From JACPYM01 sp963699175 (GTDB taxonomy: Bacteria > Acidobacteriota > Blastocatellia > RBC074): DNA of 64,000 nucleotides. Positions 61,308 to 64,000 of the stretch are shown one piece after another. The notes below the pieces were generated by a model. That model was not told where the DNA came from. It worked only from the letters and a program-made list of their open reading frames with translations, and did no database searches. Every line of letters starts with the position of its first letter. Within the stretch, counting starts at the first letter, position 1. Position numbers and translations under genes: made by a program. The DNA lies in assembly GCA_963699175.1 (NCBI GenBank), contig OY969418.1, forward strand, positions 3,658,001-3,722,000, written 5' to 3'.

Positions 61308-62702
61308 CTACTGCAAAGTCCACCGCAAGGTAAACTGATGCAGTTTCGCACCGCCGTTGGCGCTGTCGTCAATGCGCACGATGGTGGTATAGCCGTTCGC
61401 CGCATCAGGCTCCTGCACAACACGAATTGCGCCGCGTCCGTTACTCGAAACCAGTTTGACGCTGACTGGCGAACGCGGCGCTGCCGCACTGAATGAAGCG
61501 CGCGCCTCACGCACGGCTTCGCCGCTCACGTGGCGGACAGACGCACTGCTGCCGGAAATGACGATCTCGGCTACGCCATCCACCAGGCCGCTCCAAGCCA
61601 CTGTGCCGGAGCGCAGGCTGCTTGTTTCAGGACGATTCGGCGCTGGACGGGTTTGGCGTTCAGCTTCGAGGCGGCGCGCGTCTTCCGCCTGTTGGCGCTG
61701 GCGCGCGTCTTCGGCTTCGCGCTGGCGTTGCGCTTCCAGTTCACGCTGGCGCTGCGCTTCGGCTGCGCGCTGACGCGCAGCTTCGATTTCTTGCTTGAGC
61801 CGTTCCGCTTCGCGCTGGGCTTCAAGCGCGGCTTGCGAGCTGTCGGGGCTGGCCGTGGTTTCGCTGGGCTTGACCTCTTCCGGCTGAGCGGGCGGACTCA
61901 GGCTGGCTTGCGCACTGACAGGAGTCGGCAACAAGACCGGCGTTGGTGGAGCTTGGGCGTCTGGCTTGACGACCAGATTGTTGACAACGGTTTTTACCCC
62001 GGCCAGCAAGCGCAAAACGTTTGTCGCTCCGTCTTTTTCCGGCTGATGTGCCGCCTCGCCGGTCAAAGTGATAACGCCCTCTTTGACCGTGAACTTGTAG
62101 CGCGTGAAGCCTGTCGGGTTGTAAGCAATCAATGTCTTCCGCGTCTCCTCCGACAACACTTGATCGTCTACTGTTACGGTAGGCGTGGGCGAAGCATTTT
62201 GATTGGGCGTTAGGCCAGCGCCGGATGGCACGACAGCAGGCGGTGGAAGCGCGCCGAGTTGCTGCCTGCTGAGTGTGGCCACCGTATCCTTCACGTCACG
62301 TTTCCAAAGCAGGTAGCCGATCAACAAGCCCACCAACAACAAGCCCAACCCAACCAGCAGCAACACGAGTTGCGCGCGCGTAAAGAGTGGAAACCGCCGC
62401 ACCTCATCCGGCGGTGAGAGGACGATGGCATCGTAGGAGGCAGCGCCTTCTTCCTGAATCAAAGCGCGGCGTTTAGTTTCATCAAGCGGGATGACGGCCG
62501 TTTTAGTTATCTTTGGCGCAGCTTGAAGATCATCAGTCACCGCCGCTGGCAAAGCCTTTGGGCCGCTCGACGTTTCGCCCAGGACGGCAGGCGCAGTAAG
62601 CTCAGAGACAGCGTCTCGCTCTGCGCCGCAGCGCGGGCAACGCTTCATAAACGGCCTGAGCGTGATGCCGCATCCGAGACAAAAAACGGTATCGCTCGTC
62701 AT
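61308..62702 (-). CDS. Zinc-ribbon membrane protein with BON domain and coiled coil
   Basis: 464 residues: zinc ribbon (CLGCGITLRPFMKRCPRC), a membrane helix (LVLLLVGLGLLLVGLLIGYL) near 125, a BON-like domain ('VKEGVITLTGEAAHQPEKDG'), a Gln/Glu/Arg coiled coil of about 80 residues and a C-terminal beta-rich domain. BON domains bind membranes or glycans. The ATG at 62702 follows AAGG. Just upstream of nth, probably co-transcribed. Confidence 0.75.
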   Translation of the reverse strand: MTSDTVFCLGCGITLRPFMKRCPRCGAERDAVSELTAPAVLGETSSGPKALPAAVTDDLQAAPKITKTAVIPLDETKRRALIQEEGAASYDAIVLSPPDEVRRFPLFTRAQLVLLLVGLGLLLVGLLIGYLLWKRDVKDTVATLSRQQLGALPPPAVVPSGAGLTPNQNASPTPTVTVDDQVLSEETRKTLIAYNPTGFTRYKFTVKEGVITLTGEAAHQPEKDGATNVLRLLAGVKTVVNNLVVKPDAQAPPTPVLLPTPVSAQASLSPPAQPEEVKPSETTASPDSSQAALEAQREAERLKQEIEAARQRAAEAQRQRELEAQRQREAEDARQRQQAEDARRLEAERQTRPAPNRPETSSLRSGTVAWSGLVDGVAEIVISGSSASVRHVSGEAVREARASFSAAAPRSPVSVKLVSSNGRGAIRVVQEPDAANGYTTIVRIDDSANGGAKLHQFTLRWTLQ

Positions 62703-62737
62703 CTGTTTACCTTCTTGGATGTGCCATCTCACTTCGG

Positions 62738-63493
62738 CTAACCCACCGTCCTTCGCAGTTCCAGATTGAGGGGACGCAACACGACCTCGCTCAGCCAGGC
62801 TTGCGGCGGTTGTTCGAGCATTGCCACGATCACGCCTGCGACCTCCTCGGCGGTCATCGCATAGCCGATCTCGTGCGAGCTTTCTGAGGCACCATGTTCC
62901 GCTTCGCGCCGCGCCACCCGTGAGAAATCAGTGGCGACCGAGCCGGGCAACAAGACCGAGACGCGGATGTTGTGATTGCGCACTTCGAGCGCCAGTGATT
63001 CGGTAAAGCCGATGACGCCGAATTTTGCCGCACAATAGGCCGCCATCTGTTTGATGCCGTTGCGTCCCGCGCCCGAAGAGATGTTGATGATCTGCCCATC
63101 GCCTTGCCGTTTCATCGCAGGCAAGACGGCCCGGCAAGTCAAAAACGTGCCGGTCAAATTGGTGTCGAGCACCGTATGCCAATCGGCCAGCGCGTAGCCG
63201 TCCACTTCGCCGTTCAAACTCAATCCGGCGCTGTTAATGAGTATGTCTGTTTGCCCGTAACGTTCCAGCGTATCGGCAATCGCCTGACTGACGGCAGCTT
63301 CATCACGCACGTCGCAGGCAAAATGACTGACCTCGCTTGCGCCGCGCTGCCGGGCTTCTTCCGCCACCCCCGCCAATTTCTCCGCCGAACGCGCCAGCAG
63401 ACTCAAGCGCAGCCCTCGCTCGGCCAACGCCAATGCCGTCGCGCGCCCGATGCCGGATGAAGCTCCAGTGATGATCGCCACTTCATTCTGCAT
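62738..63493 (-). CDS. Short-chain dehydrogenase/reductase
   Basis: 251 residues of classical SDR type: cofactor loop TGASSGIG at 9-16, LINSAGLSLNG, catalytic Ser in IINISSGAG and the YCAAK motif. It probably uses NADP or NAD to reduce a carbonyl; substrate unknown. It starts 6 bp after the dienelactone hydrolase gene, so they may form an operon. Confidence 0.9.
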   Translation of the reverse strand: MQNEVAIITGASSGIGRATALALAERGLRLSLLARSAEKLAGVAEEARQRGASEVSHFACDVRDEAAVSQAIADTLERYGQTDILINSAGLSLNGEVDGYALADWHTVLDTNLTGTFLTCRAVLPAMKRQGDGQIINISSGAGRNGIKQMAAYCAAKFGVIGFTESLALEVRNHNIRVSVLLPGSVATDFSRVARREAEHGASESSHEIGYAMTAEEVAGVIVAMLEQPPQAWLSEVVLRPLNLELRRTVG

Positions 63494-63499
63494 TCCGTC

Positions 63500-64000
63500 T
63501 CAAGCCCCGGTTGCTTGCCCTTTGCGCAAATGCTTGGCGAAAAACGCCAGCACCGATTGCCAGGCGTCTGCTGCATCCTGCGCGTCATAAACTTCCGGGC
63601 GCGTATCGTTGAAGAAGGCGTGATCGGCGCCCGCGTAGATCTTCACCTCGCCCTCTTTGCCATATTGCTTCAATGCCGCATCGAGCTTGTTCATCTTCTC
63701 GACCGTGATCCATTGATCTTTTTCGCCGCCGATGAAGAGCACCGGACAGCTCAGCTTTTGAAGCACGGTCAAATCATCCGGCATGCCGTAAAACGGCGCG
63801 GCGGCGTCCACCTGATAATTGCACGCGGTTAATATCGTGTAGACACCGCCCATGCAGAAGCCCGTCACGCCAACCGCAGAAACATTCGGCTGATTGCGCA
63901 AATAAGCGAGTGTCGCGCCCAGCTTCGCCAAAGCCTGTTTCGGATCGAGGCTGCTCATCAATTTGCCCGCCTCGCCCGCGTCCTTCGTCACCTTGCCGTC
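63500..64000 (-). CDS. Dienelactone hydrolase family protein (5' end outside the window)
   Basis: About 166 C-terminal residues. The nucleophile elbow VGVTGFCMGGVYTI has Cys as in dienelactone hydrolases, 'CPVLFIGGEKDQWIT' contains the Asp and 'YAGADHAFFNDTRPEVYDAQ' the His of the triad. It hydrolyses lactones or esters. The start lies beyond the right edge. Confidence 0.85.
   Translation of the reverse strand, partial: DGKVTKDAGEAGKLMSSLDPKQALAKLGATLAYLRNQPNVSAVGVTGFCMGGVYTILTACNYQVDAAAPFYGMPDDLTVLQKLSCPVLFIGGEKDQWITVEKMNKLDAALKQYGKEGEVKIYAGADHAFFNDTRPEVYDAQDAADAWQSVLAFFAKHLRKGQATGA

Overview
The window looks like a chromosomal piece of an Acidobacteriota genome, most likely class Blastocatellia. 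This is inferred from gene families: two giant secreted proteins carrying the 'Solibacter-type' TIGR03437-like domain, strings of IPT/TIG repeats, an adjacent DUF1800/DUF1501 pair, and an Acidobacteria-like mix of zinc-ribbon and SPOR proteins. No rRNA, tRNA or CRISPR array was recognised.

Layout. 1-5.6 kb is a pyrimidine block: pyrB (partial), pyrR and a ClpX-type zinc finger on the minus strand, and pyrK, a Nudix hydrolase, pyrD, an M23 peptidase and pyrF on the plus strand. 5.7-8.3 kb holds a tandem DUF3108 protein and an FTR1 iron permease with a clear sigma70-type promoter. 8.3-16.5 kb (minus) holds a membrane J-protein, thiG, a PD-(D/E)XK-like protein, DUF4287/DUF5655 and DUF962 proteins, a RelE-type toxin-antitoxin pair whose toxin is frameshifted, a DUF4380 protein and an alkaline-phosphatase-superfamily protein. 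16.9-21.3 kb is a histidine kinase / NtrC-type regulator pair with a PIN/AbrB toxin-antitoxin module between its two genes. 21.4-30.4 kb is a single 3021-residue secreted subtilase-like protein.

30.7-38.9 kb is the most unusual region. One strand encodes a zinc-ribbon/SPOR membrane protein, a membrane-anchored peptidoglycan amidase, an actin-like ATPase, a protein with three TIR/DUF4062-like domains and a STAND NTPase with WD40 repeats. The STAND gene is split by a 70-bp perfect-arm palindrome; removing exactly those 70 bp restores one 745-residue reading frame. 39.4-43.9 kb is a housekeeping run (rplU, rpmA, obgE, nadD, rsfS, rlmH, a DksA-like gene) behind a consensus promoter. 43.9-47.9 kb is an Mrr-like-nuclease/NACHT gene, probably anti-phage, cut in two by a 989-bp IS982-type element; removing the IS and one ATC target copy restores a 1004-residue frame. 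Next come a rhodanese with an in-frame UGA at a usual Cys position, a KDG-kinase-like gene, a nested palindromic repeat, a variant Ser/Thr kinase, a 1660-residue FG-GAP surface protein, DUF1501 and DUF1800 genes, a structured intergenic segment, endonuclease III, a BON-domain membrane protein, an SDR and a partial dienelactone hydrolase.

A recurring theme is damage to defence or toxin genes (STAND, NACHT, RelE-like toxin) and many palindromic REP-like elements, one of them inside a gene. All identifications come from reading the sequence; no searches were run.
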